A stretch of 58,497 bases of DNA from Rikenellaceae bacterium (GCA_015059875.1 SUZQ01000005.1:1-58497), one strand, 5' to 3'; positions 41,662-51,900 are shown, numbered from the stretch's first letter. Notes: generated by a model not told the origin, from the letters alone. Numbers and translations: made by a program.

Positions 41662-43083
41662 TTACAAAATACTCCTTAGCAACTCTTGACCTTTTGAGAT
41701 GCACTCATCTAATACTCCAATAATATTGGTTAAATTATTAGATAGTCTCTTCTTTGACTTATTGATAGTTTTTTCGGCCTTAGGTAATGTGTCAATAGCA
41801 TCCCTAAACCCAGTACAACCTGATTTTGCCTCAGATATTGATTTTAGAAGTGTGTTAATTGCATTATATTCTTCCTCCATAGCCTCTTCACTATCAGGTG
41901 CTGTAAGAGACTTCATTTTGGTAGCATAGTCTACCATGTTAAAGAATGAAGACTGCAATAATGGGGTGTTATCTTCGAATATTACAGATAGTTGATCCAT
42001 CCCATTGGCTGTTGCCCTCATAATTCCTTTAGCTTGGGAAATGTTTGGATGAGTAGGATTGATACTCTGTAGCCTTTGAGTATTAGAATTAAGCATTTCA
42101 TTATGCTTCAACATGGCATCTGTTAATGTAGAGCATATGTTGGTTACATTGGCAGTTTCCTCATCTAAATGCTCTCTGTAATCCAAAAATCCCAATTCTT
42201 CCACATCGCCTTCTATAACCTCTACTACTTCTGGCTCCATAACGGTGGGTAAAAGCGATGTTGGTAGAGTTGAACAGTAAGAAAGAAATGCAGACTTGTT
42301 CCTATTCCATGCTGATGGCTTAATGCCTATATCTAGTTTATCTGCGAATACTTCACAAAGACCATCTATTGAGTCTGCATCATCTATTTTCAAGGCTTTA
42401 TCCAATGAACATAACCAACCTAATTTATCAAATGATGTATTAGGTAGTAAAATTTGTATAATATGCTTATTCAGTGCCCACGCTGCACCCATCTCATTTA
42501 GACAGACCTCGCTACTCTTGTAGTTGTCAGAAATCATCAACAAAACAATATCTGCACACGCAATGTTATCCTGGATAAATTGCGGAATACTTTCTCCTGC
42601 CGGCACTCCTGTATCTTCACGAGAAGTATAAGCTATAATCTCAGAGTCTATACCCATTCCTAAAAGGAAAATTAAATCCACAAATTTGCCTATTAGTTCA
42701 TTGTCTTTGGACGCGTGACTAATGAAAATCCGTTTCTTTGATGATAACACCGATTTTTGTGCTGGCTCGATTACAGTTTGCGTATTCAAACCCAAATCAC
42801 CTCGTTCCAATTTATCTACTAGTACACAGAAATCCTTGCGAATCTTCTGATAATTAGCATTTAGTCCATATCCATTTGCATCATTATTTACACTGGAAAA
42901 ATTTGCATATTCCTTGCAACTTTCATCAAAATAATGACTAAATACAACACAGGATTCTTCGTGCCATTTATGGTATGCCTCTATTGTTTCATAAAGATTC
43001 GGGGTGCTCGCCAAGCGATCATAGGTATCCCTTAATTGCTTTATTTTCGCAATCTCATTTGCTATAACTTGTCTATCAATCAT
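41662..43083 (-). CDS. TIR-domain protein
   Basis: KRIFISHASKDNELIGKFVDLI, ADIVLLMISDNYKSSEVCLNEMGAAWAL. An alternative start at 43125 overlaps the upstream gene. Confidence 0.87.
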   Translation of the reverse strand: MIDRQVIANEIAKIKQLRDTYDRLASTPNLYETIEAYHKWHEESCVVFSHYFDESCKEYANFSSVNNDANGYGLNANYQKIRKDFCVLVDKLERGDLGLNTQTVIEPAQKSVLSSKKRIFISHASKDNELIGKFVDLIFLLGMGIDSEIIAYTSREDTGVPAGESIPQFIQDNIACADIVLLMISDNYKSSEVCLNEMGAAWALNKHIIQILLPNTSFDKLGWLCSLDKALKIDDADSIDGLCEVFADKLDIGIKPSAWNRNKSAFLSYCSTLPTSLLPTVMEPEVVEVIEGDVEELGFLDYREHLDEETANVTNICSTLTDAMLKHNEMLNSNTQRLQSINPTHPNISQAKGIMRATANGMDQLSVIFEDNTPLLQSSFFNMVDYATKMKSLTAPDSEEAMEEEYNAINTLLKSISEAKSGCTGFRDAIDTLPKAEKTINKSKKRLSNNLTNIIGVLDECISKGQELLRSIL

Positions 43084-43105
43084 ATTACGAGTTCTGTGTT
43101 GTAGA

Positions 43106-44011
43106 TTATTCTGCATATCGATCATATGCCTTCTCGCTGTATTCTTTTTTGTGCTCCCTCTTCGCTAGAAGTTCCTCTCGCAAATTATTGAAAATTGAAT
43201 ATTTCTCAATCAGCGGTTTGAATTTTGCTCGTCCGTTGGCTGTCAAACAATTGTAAAATAGCATTACTAATTCATAGTCAGATAACTGACTACGAGCGAT
43301 GCACGCATATTCATATCTTTCATCGTCCGATATTAGATCACTTGAATCCACATACTTAACAATACGATATAAATGTCTAAAATAATGATCAAAACGAGTC
43401 GTGATACTTATGTTAGAATATATCGCATACCCTGAATTTGATAATAATTTGTAAATGCCATCTAAATAACGAATCCCATTATATTCTATAACTGCATGTT
43501 TGTATATGCCCTCAAAAACTTCTCTGCCATGGAACTGACCCTTAGGCACTCCCCGATAAAATATTTCTTCAGGAATATTATGTGGACGGATATTGGGACT
43601 TGCATAGTACTCAAATGATAAATTTGCAACTATCTCTTGTTGCAACGACAACATATTGAAGAATGTGTTTTCAAAACGCTGGCGTTTCATTGTTTTGTTT
43701 TGCTCTTGAAATTCAAGTTTTTGTGCATTCAATTCATTGCGAGTTTCCTTCAACTCTTCACGCTGTAATTTGAGTTCCTCTTTTTGATAAAGCAAAGTTA
43801 CAATCAATCCAGCAAATGCCAATCCCGAGAAAAGTGCGTTAACGGCACCGAACATATCGCCGAATGTGCCTCGTTCTATTGAGCAATCAATGTTCTTATT
43901 AATTAGCCACCACGATAGTCCCCATGCCGCAATAACACCAATAATTGCCAATACGATCCAAATCCACAATCGAGATTTATTATCATTATTATTTTGTTTA
44001 TAGTTGCACAT
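43106..44011 (-). CDS. Putative phage abortive infection membrane protein (AbiC-like, putAbiC family)
   Basis: Two N-terminal TM helices with RGTFGDMFGAVNALFSGLAFAGLIVTLLYQKEEL, coiled coil, then an RFENTFFNMLSLQQEIV domain. Confidence 0.82.
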   Translation of the reverse strand: MCNYKQNNNDNKSRLWIWIVLAIIGVIAAWGLSWWLINKNIDCSIERGTFGDMFGAVNALFSGLAFAGLIVTLLYQKEELKLQREELKETRNELNAQKLEFQEQNKTMKRQRFENTFFNMLSLQQEIVANLSFEYYASPNIRPHNIPEEIFYRGVPKGQFHGREVFEGIYKHAVIEYNGIRYLDGIYKLLSNSGYAIYSNISITTRFDHYFRHLYRIVKYVDSSDLISDDERYEYACIARSQLSDYELVMLFYNCLTANGRAKFKPLIEKYSIFNNLREELLAKREHKKEYSEKAYDRYAE

Positions 44012-44097
44012 GTCTATTCAAAATTTATGATTTCTAAGTTGTTTGATGATAAATAGTTATAATTATATTGACTTAATGTAGATATATGGGGACAACT

Positions 44098-45048
44098 TTA
44101 CTTGTTGAGGTGTAAAGCTTTAACTATATCACTAAATGCTACATCTTTAAATGGCAATAAATCTAACTTATAAGACATATCTTCCACGCAATCAGGGATT
44201 AAGCCAAAAGGATTGATTGCGGTTGCGCTGTATGCACATATTCTTTTAAGAATAAATTTCTTGCTTCGCAGGTCATGTGGAGAAATTCTTCTTTTTTCTC
44301 TTTCTATATTTACCGAGAACTGCATGCTATTACAGCAGTTAGGATTCTCTTGCAAACTCGATATAACACTTTCAAGACTCCTTCCCGCATTACTCTCTTC
44401 CAACGAGACTGCAACAAGATATGTTTGCTCATGGTTCCCAAATAGCTGGTTATGCTTAATTGTGAAACGCAACGAATCACTTGATGTAGTTTTGACCTCA
44501 AAATTTACAGTAGGGCTTACAAAATCCAACTGAGATGAGGAGCCTTCTGTGTGCCAATAAGAAGAAATGTCTAATTCATATTCACTGAAAATATGCTCAA
44601 TGAACAACAGCTCACCCATCAGTCCTATAAGGTTCTTATAGTGCTGTTCTCTTGGCAACTGAAATAAAGATACTAGTGAGTCAAAAAATGCAACAAACTC
44701 CTGGCCATTCATATACGAAGCATGAGCTAAACACAAGTTGACAAAAGCGTTGACATTTTCTTCTATGTTCGGAATGTTGGATAATTGGAGTTCTACATAA
44801 TTGTAGTATCCGTTTTCAAAAGACGAAACAGATGTATTAAAAGCTGTCACAAACACATTTGTTTCCAAATGCAAAAAATCTGTCCTTATTCCCAAAGAAT
44901 CACAAAGTTCATTATTCGGAACAATGTACAGAATGTTGCCGTTTGACGCAAATATACCCGTTCCACAAGGAAGTTTCTCTAATAGGTATAGAGTGTTATC
45001 TTGCGGAAGAGAGTTTATCGTATTTAATGTTTGGCTAATGTTAATCAT
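44098..45048 (-). CDS. PD-(D/E)XK motif protein (DUF4420-like)
   Basis: LMGELLFIEHIF...SQLDFVSPTVNFEVKTTSSDSLRF; start overlaps the Z1 stop. Confidence 0.82.
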   Translation of the reverse strand: MINISQTLNTINSLPQDNTLYLLEKLPCGTGIFASNGNILYIVPNNELCDSLGIRTDFLHLETNVFVTAFNTSVSSFENGYYNYVELQLSNIPNIEENVNAFVNLCLAHASYMNGQEFVAFFDSLVSLFQLPREQHYKNLIGLMGELLFIEHIFSEYELDISSYWHTEGSSSQLDFVSPTVNFEVKTTSSDSLRFTIKHNQLFGNHEQTYLVAVSLEESNAGRSLESVISSLQENPNCCNSMQFSVNIEREKRRISPHDLRSKKFILKRICAYSATAINPFGLIPDCVEDMSYKLDLLPFKDVAFSDIVKALHLNK

Positions 45049-47206
45049 TGTCTTTAACAAAATATATTTTATCCTTAGGCATATATATAGCAAACATATA
45101 TTGATCTTTCCCTAAAAGATCGTGCTTAGACAGTCCAGGAGAAATGTAGTGAATCTGAATATTTATCTTATTCGGGTCAACGACTACCTTCTGATCACCC
45201 AGGTATGTTAACTTTTCAATATCCGTTGTATTGGCACCTTGATGAAGCGCTTTTATTCTATCCTTAGCGGCATCTTGATAAATAGAACGATAGCGTGTTT
45301 TATTAGCATCATCTGTCCACATTAGAATAACGGGTATATCAGATGTCCCAACAAGTTCTTTAATTGTCGCTTTGTTAAACGGTTCCCTATCAAATGCGGT
45401 TTCTATAGATTGAATCAAACCATTTAATTGCTCTGCAGTAAATATAGTATATTGAGCAGTTTCAACCCCAATATTACTACCGTTTGTTGTTTTAGTCCAG
45501 TTAGTAACAGATGTGATCAAATTTTGAATATATTCATTATTCGTAGATCTTTCCGTATCATTTGTTACAATAAACTTCTGTTTAACCCATCGATTCCTAA
45601 ATGATATTTTTTTAAACTTTGCCTTATTTTTCGCTGTGGGTTTTTGTTTGGTGTTCTCTGCCTGAATAATAATATCCTTTATCTCTAACAAACCTTTCTC
45701 TACATCCTCAAACTGCTCCCACAAATCATCTTCGACTTCGGCTAGGACGGTAAATTCTTTAGATATTTCATCGGTTGTGAAGATTTTACATAGATCTAAA
45801 TATTTACTGCGATAGCCAAACCAACGAGCCCTCTGAAGAGTGGTGTCCATATTTCCTCCACTTTTCGCAAATCGAGTAAAATATGAAACTATCAAATTGG
45901 GGAAGGTTAGACCTCTTTGTAGCAGGTCTCCACCAATGTATATTTTATGCCATTTTGTTCTTTCTGTTTCTTTTGTTTCTTTACCGAGGCCGTTCTGTAG
46001 AATAACTCCAGTTTTCTTTATGCATATAGCTAATTCCTCTAATAAAGTATTATCAAACGGGAATTGAGATTGAATTACCTCGGATGTATACAATGTATAA
46101 CTATTCTTCAACTTGTTAAGATAAAATGTGTATCCATCCACATCATCATCTTTATTCTCAAAGGCAGCTTTGATGTTTTTTAATTCATCATTAACGCAGG
46201 AGTACAAAGCACCATGTTCGGAAACCTTGCGATCGACATGGATTATCATATCAGAAAGTTTTTCTTTCTTCTTTTCCGCCATTAACTGCTTTATTGCACT
46301 TGCAACTATGAAATAATATATTGCTTTACGCAAAGGATCGCTAATTGTTGTGGAAGATTGTTCTTCTGCGATAGACTGTATTATTTCATTTTCTGACAAG
46401 TGATATATACTCGCACCATTATATCCTACACCGGGCTGGATTAGATGTACAGATGCAGGTATAAGAGCACTAATATCATCTTGAAAGATATTAGCTTGAG
46501 GCGTCGCTGTAACTGATAGATATAATGGATTACCCAAGATGCCTTTCATTGCCTTTATGGCATTGTATGTCGGAGTACCTTTTTCTTTCTTTTTTGCAGT
46601 ATTTAAACTGGCTTGATCTCCCTCGTCGTCAATAATAAAAGGTTTTATGTTAGGCACATTGACCAATGTGCGTAACAATCTATTCATCTTGCTTAAAACT
46701 CGTGAGTTTTTCAGGCAAGTTATTATTATTGGACGACCTTCTTCTAATAAATCTACCGCAAAATCTGCAGTAAGACATGCGATCGGATTAGACCCTTTTG
46801 TAACTGTATTTGTCGTGAATACAATTGGCGTGTCAGATTCAACAATATCATCGCCACTCGCAGAGTCAAATGTTGCTCCAAATCGCTCTGTGCACTGTCT
46901 TAATAATTCTGTGTCATATCCACCATATATAATGAGTAGATTATAACCATTGTCAAAAGCTAAAGCTGTTAACAACTCTAAATTGGAGGTTTTACCGGAT
47001 TGCACCTTACCTACAAGCAAAGAGTTATGGTTGCTCTCGGTTGTCAATTGTCGTAATAGCCTAGAATATGTAGATCTAACATTTTGAACAATGTTATTTG
47101 CTCCTTTTAGTGTATACGCATCAATATGCTTCTTGTGTATTAGCTCAAAGAATCTTCCCTCGGTAAACGGTAGAGGTGAGGAATATTCAATTTTATACTG
47201 CTCCAT
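45041..47206 (-). CDS. Z1 domain ATPase/helicase-like protein
   Basis: Walker A LLVGKVQSGKTSNL, Walker B FIIDDEGDQASLN, YLSVTATPQANIF, YIGGDLLQRGLTFPN...RARWFGYR. Confidence 0.9.
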   Translation of the reverse strand: MEQYKIEYSSPLPFTEGRFFELIHKKHIDAYTLKGANNIVQNVRSTYSRLLRQLTTESNHNSLLVGKVQSGKTSNLELLTALAFDNGYNLLIIYGGYDTELLRQCTERFGATFDSASGDDIVESDTPIVFTTNTVTKGSNPIACLTADFAVDLLEEGRPIIITCLKNSRVLSKMNRLLRTLVNVPNIKPFIIDDEGDQASLNTAKKKEKGTPTYNAIKAMKGILGNPLYLSVTATPQANIFQDDISALIPASVHLIQPGVGYNGASIYHLSENEIIQSIAEEQSSTTISDPLRKAIYYFIVASAIKQLMAEKKKEKLSDMIIHVDRKVSEHGALYSCVNDELKNIKAAFENKDDDVDGYTFYLNKLKNSYTLYTSEVIQSQFPFDNTLLEELAICIKKTGVILQNGLGKETKETERTKWHKIYIGGDLLQRGLTFPNLIVSYFTRFAKSGGNMDTTLQRARWFGYRSKYLDLCKIFTTDEISKEFTVLAEVEDDLWEQFEDVEKGLLEIKDIIIQAENTKQKPTAKNKAKFKKISFRNRWVKQKFIVTNDTERSTNNEYIQNLITSVTNWTKTTNGSNIGVETAQYTIFTAEQLNGLIQSIETAFDREPFNKATIKELVGTSDIPVILMWTDDANKTRYRSIYQDAAKDRIKALHQGANTTDIEKLTYLGDQKVVVDPNKINIQIHYISPGLSKHDLLGKDQYMFAIYMPKDKIYFVKDND

Positions 47207-48780
47207 TAGTCTTCATCTGTAAGTTTGCGTAAATACTCATTTATATGATTGCGGAAAGCACTAGGGCTAACTGATCCATCTTCATTTGCATTCTTTTTAA
47301 CACGTATCTCTGCAAGAGCGAATGCTATGGCGAACTTCTCCAATACTAATTTAAAATCCTCCTTTTCTGAGAACGGTTTAAAAAATGGATGGTTTATGTT
47401 TAGCTGAATACTAGCTTTGCTGCCATCCTCCTCAGAGTTAACTTTAATCCATGTAGATGCATTACCCAATGTCCACTGAACGGAAATAGTACATTTACTT
47501 GCTCCATCCAATTGTATCGGATATTCACGAACTTTGTCGTCAATTTGTTCAGGTTGGTTATTTTGCTCTGTTTGGTATTCCCTATATAGAGTTAACTCTG
47601 ATATATTTTCGTCGACAGCAGTTTGTATGACAGAATCAAAAATAGTTGGTTCTGACTGATGAATCGTACCGCCAAAAGAACGACTAATAGTATCTTTTAC
47701 CTGGCTTTGAACATTGTCTGACACCTCCTTCGATGTTGACTCTTCTTTCTCTCTATCTTTATTTGTAATCTTGGCAATCTTAATATATTCCTCAATATGT
47801 GATTTAAGTTGTTTGATAAACTCTTCCTCGAGACCATCATCCCACACGAAACCATCTTTAGCTTGATTCACAGGGAAGTCATCCAAGTCCAGTTCTCCAA
47901 ATAGCTTATGAGCTATTGTACTTTGTGCTTGCCCGAATATTTCTTCTGGCTTATAATTAAAATCTTCGCCACCAACAACTACTCGATTCCTTCTAAATAA
48001 AGCAAAGCCTGCTCTACCAAATCCACCATGTGCTAAAATGCCCACAAATCCTGTGACACAATGTATTTGTCCGTCAAACTCAAATAGGAATTCCAGGTCT
48101 TTTCTCCATGTGCGATTTCTAAAAGATAAGCAGTCATGATCATCATAATATAGAGGCTCTCCGTCATATTCAATACGAACCAATCCACTATTTAGGTCAC
48201 GTCGATACATACTTTTTAGTAGTTCCGTGATTTTATTCTTTGTTCGTGGGGATCCAACTTTTTTGGTAATATCTCGTATTATAATGGTTGTACCATGCAG
48301 AGTGGGATCAACTTTTGTTCGTCGAATGGACACAGAGTTTAAATTATTCTGGCGTAATTCTGGAATATTAATTTCTGTATAGTACTCATTATCTGATCCC
48401 AATCTCGTAGAACGCACAGACCAGATGTTGCCAAACCAAGACGCGGCTGTCTTTAATCCCATACCATACTCATTTCTGCCACTTTTATCTTCTGGTGGAG
48501 AATCAATCTTTACTGCTCTGGAAAAATCTTCTAACTCCATGCCGAAAGCTGTATCAACGATCGTTAGAATATCTTTATCAGCATCATAGGTTATGTGTAT
48601 ATCAACACCATCTATTCCCTGTTCAGCAAGTTCTTCTTGATGGGAGTAGAAAGACTGAGTCGAGTTGTCAACAAACTCTGCAATAGCATACCATGGCTTA
48701 TAGTTCAAGCGTGAAAATACGCCAATAACTCCAGCTTGTGGCTGAATATTTAGTTCATGTATGTCAAACTCTTTTCCCAT
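47206..48780 (-). CDS. GHKL (MORC/HSP90-like) ATPase
   Basis: WYAIAEFVDNSTQSF, TIVDTAFGMELEDF, NEYGMGLKTAASWFG; TAATG junction with Z1. Confidence 0.88.
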   Translation of the reverse strand: MGKEFDIHELNIQPQAGVIGVFSRLNYKPWYAIAEFVDNSTQSFYSHQEELAEQGIDGVDIHITYDADKDILTIVDTAFGMELEDFSRAVKIDSPPEDKSGRNEYGMGLKTAASWFGNIWSVRSTRLGSDNEYYTEINIPELRQNNLNSVSIRRTKVDPTLHGTTIIIRDITKKVGSPRTKNKITELLKSMYRRDLNSGLVRIEYDGEPLYYDDHDCLSFRNRTWRKDLEFLFEFDGQIHCVTGFVGILAHGGFGRAGFALFRRNRVVVGGEDFNYKPEEIFGQAQSTIAHKLFGELDLDDFPVNQAKDGFVWDDGLEEEFIKQLKSHIEEYIKIAKITNKDREKEESTSKEVSDNVQSQVKDTISRSFGGTIHQSEPTIFDSVIQTAVDENISELTLYREYQTEQNNQPEQIDDKVREYPIQLDGASKCTISVQWTLGNASTWIKVNSEEDGSKASIQLNINHPFFKPFSEKEDFKLVLEKFAIAFALAEIRVKKNANEDGSVSPSAFRNHINEYLRKLTDED

Positions 48781-48792
48781 AATATCTCGCTA

Positions 48793-50136
48793 TTATTTTA
48801 ATAATTCTACAGCAATACGTCTAACAACATCTACATTCACAGCATTGCCTAAAGCCTCAAAACATCTAGTAGGACTCATTTTAAAATTTTTACCCTCGAA
48901 GCATAGTGACTCCATCATCTGTATTCGTGCAGCTTCTTTAACAGTCATATACCTTCCGGTGAGGTCGGAGTTGGGAATACGCACCCATGGAAATATCGGA
49001 ATTTGAGTACCAACCAGATTTAGAGCAGGAGAAAATGTTGGTAGCTTAACTCGAATTCCTGAAGCTCGGAACTGTATGATTTTATCATCAAGAGTCATTG
49101 TCGCTCCTTTCCCACAGTTCCATTCAAACTTCATATGACTATTTTGTAAGTCTTGAATATTGTGAATCCATCCGTCTATCCATGTTTTATTTTTCTTGTA
49201 GAAATCTCTATTCTCTTTAATATATCGTATCTTCCAATCTTGAAATCGCTCTCCATCTTCTCGTTTATCTTGAGCATATATTGGCAACTGTGCCATCATT
49301 TGCGCATGACTTTTACCAGTTATAATTCGTCCTAGTTTGCCACGTTTTCCTTTTAACTGCTTTGCTGGTTGGTTGCACGGAGGTATATCCTCATAGTCAT
49401 ATGTCGCTCCAAATTCCATAGCCCATATAGGAAATCCTGGTAACTTGCAGTGATTTTCAGCAGCAAGTCTGACAAATTCACTCCATATCTCAAGGTGACG
49501 TCGTGTATCCTCCTTTAGCGGAATATAATCTGTATCATTCGTATCAATAATATCATGTATACTCTTAGCAGCATATGTTGGTGCAGGGAATTGGAAATCA
49601 CCCAATCTGCCTAAATCTTTTCTAGTTCCAACAATGTAGATCCTTTTGCGATGTTGAGGCGATTCAAATTGATGTGGAGAGAGTATAGTTTCCTTTACAT
49701 CATAACCAAGTTCGTCGTGCAATCTGTGATATATAACCTTCCAAGTGTTGCCGTTATCATGTCCTTTTAGATTTGCTACATTCTCTAAGAATACATATTT
49801 AGGTTTGTGATATTCTATGATATCACAAATGTATGTAAACAAATTGCCTCTATCTTTTTCATCATTAAAACCCTGCCTTTTACCAGCTTGGCTAAAGGGT
49901 TGACAAGGAAAGCCTCCGCATATAATGTCATGAGGAGGAATTTGCTCTGGCTTAATCTTGGTAATATCTCCAAATATAGGAGTCCCAGGGAAATTCAGTT
50001 CATATAATTTCCTTAGATCATCTTTAAGTTCTGAGGCAAAAACACATTTGTGTCCCAATCCTTGCAGCGCCAAATGAAAACCGCCAAGACCGGCAAACAG
50101 ATCAATGAATGTATATGTTTTATTATTTCGTCTCAT
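48793..50136 (-). CDS. DNA (cytosine-5) methyltransferase
   Basis: TFIDLFAGLGGFHLAL, GGFPCQPFSQAGKRQGF, ENVANLKGHD, ESPQHRKRIYIVG. Confidence 0.96.
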   Translation of the reverse strand: MRRNNKTYTFIDLFAGLGGFHLALQGLGHKCVFASELKDDLRKLYELNFPGTPIFGDITKIKPEQIPPHDIICGGFPCQPFSQAGKRQGFNDEKDRGNLFTYICDIIEYHKPKYVFLENVANLKGHDNGNTWKVIYHRLHDELGYDVKETILSPHQFESPQHRKRIYIVGTRKDLGRLGDFQFPAPTYAAKSIHDIIDTNDTDYIPLKEDTRRHLEIWSEFVRLAAENHCKLPGFPIWAMEFGATYDYEDIPPCNQPAKQLKGKRGKLGRIITGKSHAQMMAQLPIYAQDKREDGERFQDWKIRYIKENRDFYKKNKTWIDGWIHNIQDLQNSHMKFEWNCGKGATMTLDDKIIQFRASGIRVKLPTFSPALNLVGTQIPIFPWVRIPNSDLTGRYMTVKEAARIQMMESLCFEGKNFKMSPTRCFEALGNAVNVDVVRRIAVELLK

Positions 50137-50320
50137 TACTTCCGATTAGTTCTTTAGGATCTACTTGAAGAATCTTTGCTATTTCGAAGAGAACTTCAAG
50201 GCTAGGTTGACGACGATTGCAGACATAGGAATTCACTATGCAGAAACTCTTGCCAAGCCTCTCTGCAAGCCAAGTTTGTTTTATTCCTCTCTCTTCGAGG
50301 ACCTCTTTTATGCGGTTCAT
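50123..50320 (-). CDS. XRE-family helix-turn-helix regulator
   Basis: IKQTWLAERLGKSFCIVNSYVCNRRQPSLEVLFEIAKILQVDPKELI; overlaps the methyltransferase start by 14 bp. Confidence 0.92.
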   Translation of the reverse strand: MNRIKEVLEERGIKQTWLAERLGKSFCIVNSYVCNRRQPSLEVLFEIAKILQVDPKELIGSNETK

Positions 50321-50331
50321 ATATCGTTGTA

Positions 50332-51051
50332 TTATTTTTTACAAAAGAAATCAATTACAAGATCAAGCGTAATTGCTGCTATGGTCACACCACGTTTGGC
50401 CTCCTTGTCTTTAAGGGACGCCTTTACCTCCGAAGACAAAAAACTCGTTGCTAAATGCAACATTTTGTTGACTGGTTTATCTTCTGGTTTATTGTTAAGT
50501 ATCGCATCTATACCTTGGAATGTGGTAATAGCAGCATTCGCTTTCGCAAATTCCTCGTTGTCTGGGGATATAGCCTCGGCAATGCTAACTGCATATTTAG
50601 ACACTGCAAGCAAATCTGCAACCTTCAGTTGCTGACCTTGCTTATCTTGATGTATTACATCGTCTGGTTCAAAAGTATGATTGGGCTGATAAAGGAAGTC
50701 AAGGGCTTGTCTATAATTTATTTCATAGAACTGCATCTCAGACAAAAGTTTACTTATAGCCTTCATGCAACCTTTTACATTTAACTTTGCGTCATGAGTT
50801 GTGAGTCTACTCCAATCAATTATTTTGTGATAATTATGTCCATAGTGTGCTCTGAAAACCGCATCGATTTCGTTTTGTATCGAAGCAATATGAGGTTGAT
50901 TGCATACGAACGTTTCGCCTATTGCTCTAAGCATTTTATGTTTATTGTTTGTTGCAAATGCTCTCGACAGATTAGAATAGGCTATTTCCAATCTTAGTAC
51001 CTCATCTGCTTGTTGCTGTACAAGTACATCAAATGCTTCCATATTCATCAC
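50332..51051 (-). CDS. Hypothetical protein, first gene of the methyltransferase/MORC/Z1 operon
   Basis: 239-aa ORF, 11 bp upstream of the XRE gene, same strand, own promoter-like TAACTTTG. Confidence 0.75.
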   Translation of the reverse strand: MMNMEAFDVLVQQQADEVLRLEIAYSNLSRAFATNNKHKMLRAIGETFVCNQPHIASIQNEIDAVFRAHYGHNYHKIIDWSRLTTHDAKLNVKGCMKAISKLLSEMQFYEINYRQALDFLYQPNHTFEPDDVIHQDKQGQQLKVADLLAVSKYAVSIAEAISPDNEEFAKANAAITTFQGIDAILNNKPEDKPVNKMLHLATSFLSSEVKASLKDKEAKRGVTIAAITLDLVIDFFCKK

Positions 51052-51069
51052 TAGTTGTGTTTCTTTTTA

Positions 51070-51077
51070 CAAAGTTA
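51070..51077 (-). promoter_or_regulatory. Candidate -7 element for the defence operon
   Basis: TAACTTTG on the minus strand 19 bp upstream of the first operon gene; -33 element not clear. Confidence 0.4.
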
Positions 51078-51102
51078 TAAAATATTTTGCAATATAAAAA
51101 GA

Positions 51103-51127
51103 AAAAGGCGGACTAAATCCGCCTTTT
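51103..51127. terminator. Bidirectional terminator
   Basis: AAAAGGCGGA-CTAAA-TCCGCCTTTT between the HTH gene and the operon. Confidence 0.85.
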
Positions 51128-51158
51128 CAAACTTTGCCTAATTCATCAACCCACTTTA

Positions 51159-51521
51159 CTATCGTCGATTTCTATAACGCCAAGGGTCGGGAGTCATCAT
51201 CTTCTCAATCTGCTCCATACGAGTGATTGCATCCAGATGGTGCTTCTTATCGAGCCACTTTTTGATAGTCGCTCGGTCGAAGTACAGTCTATTGCCTTGT
51301 CGGATATACGGGATATCCCTATACCTCACCGTCCGATATACCGCGGATTTTGATTTACCAAGTAGTTTGCACAGATCTTCCACGCTCATCAACTCTCCTT
51401 CGAGTGGTAGGGGTTGATGTTTCTCACGAACTGTCTTTTCGAGTGATTCGATTCTCTCTACCAGATTTTGAATGAGCTCCGGTAGCTGCTCAAATGCTAA
51501 TGCTTTTCTTTCGCTTGTCAT
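51159..51521 (-). CDS. Excisionase-like helix-turn-helix protein
   Basis: MSVEDLCKLLGKSKSAVYRTVRYRDIPYIRQGNRLYFDRATIKKWLD. Confidence 0.88.
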   Translation of the reverse strand: MTSERKALAFEQLPELIQNLVERIESLEKTVREKHQPLPLEGELMSVEDLCKLLGKSKSAVYRTVRYRDIPYIRQGNRLYFDRATIKKWLDKKHHLDAITRMEQIEKMMTPDPWRYRNRR

Positions 51522-51861
51522 AATTTTAATTATTTTGAGTAAATATTCATGTTAAGTATAGGAGAGAGTTGTAAGTAAAGGTTTGTGGATTGGTGATTTT
51601 TTGCAAAAAAAGATGTTAATGACTTCTTCTGCCTATAAACGACGCCTTCTGAATAGAAAGTAGAATTCTTTTCTCCTGTGTCAGATGCGGCTCATTGCAC
51701 TCCATTTCTCCTCGTTGCAGCCCATTGCAACATAGGCGAAATGTTTTTATTGAAAAACGGTTTTAAGAAGATATTGGATATCGAGATCGAGAATGATGCG
51801 TACTCGTAAACACCAACGCCCACGAAAAATGGCGTTTTCAGGCATAAATCCGTTAAAACAC

Positions 51862-51900
51862 AAAAATCCCGAAAGTGGTTGATAAACCTTCGGGATTTTT
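51862..51900. terminator. Hairpin with A/T flanks, terminator-like
   Basis: AAAAATCCCGAA...TTCGGGATTTTT. Confidence 0.75.

Noticed and set aside
41662-51051. BREX, DISARM or classical type I/III restriction system
   Set aside because: No PglX/BrxL/PglZ, no HsdR/M/S, no DrmA/B. The Z1, MORC and PD-(D/E)XK set fits the MORC-type restriction family.
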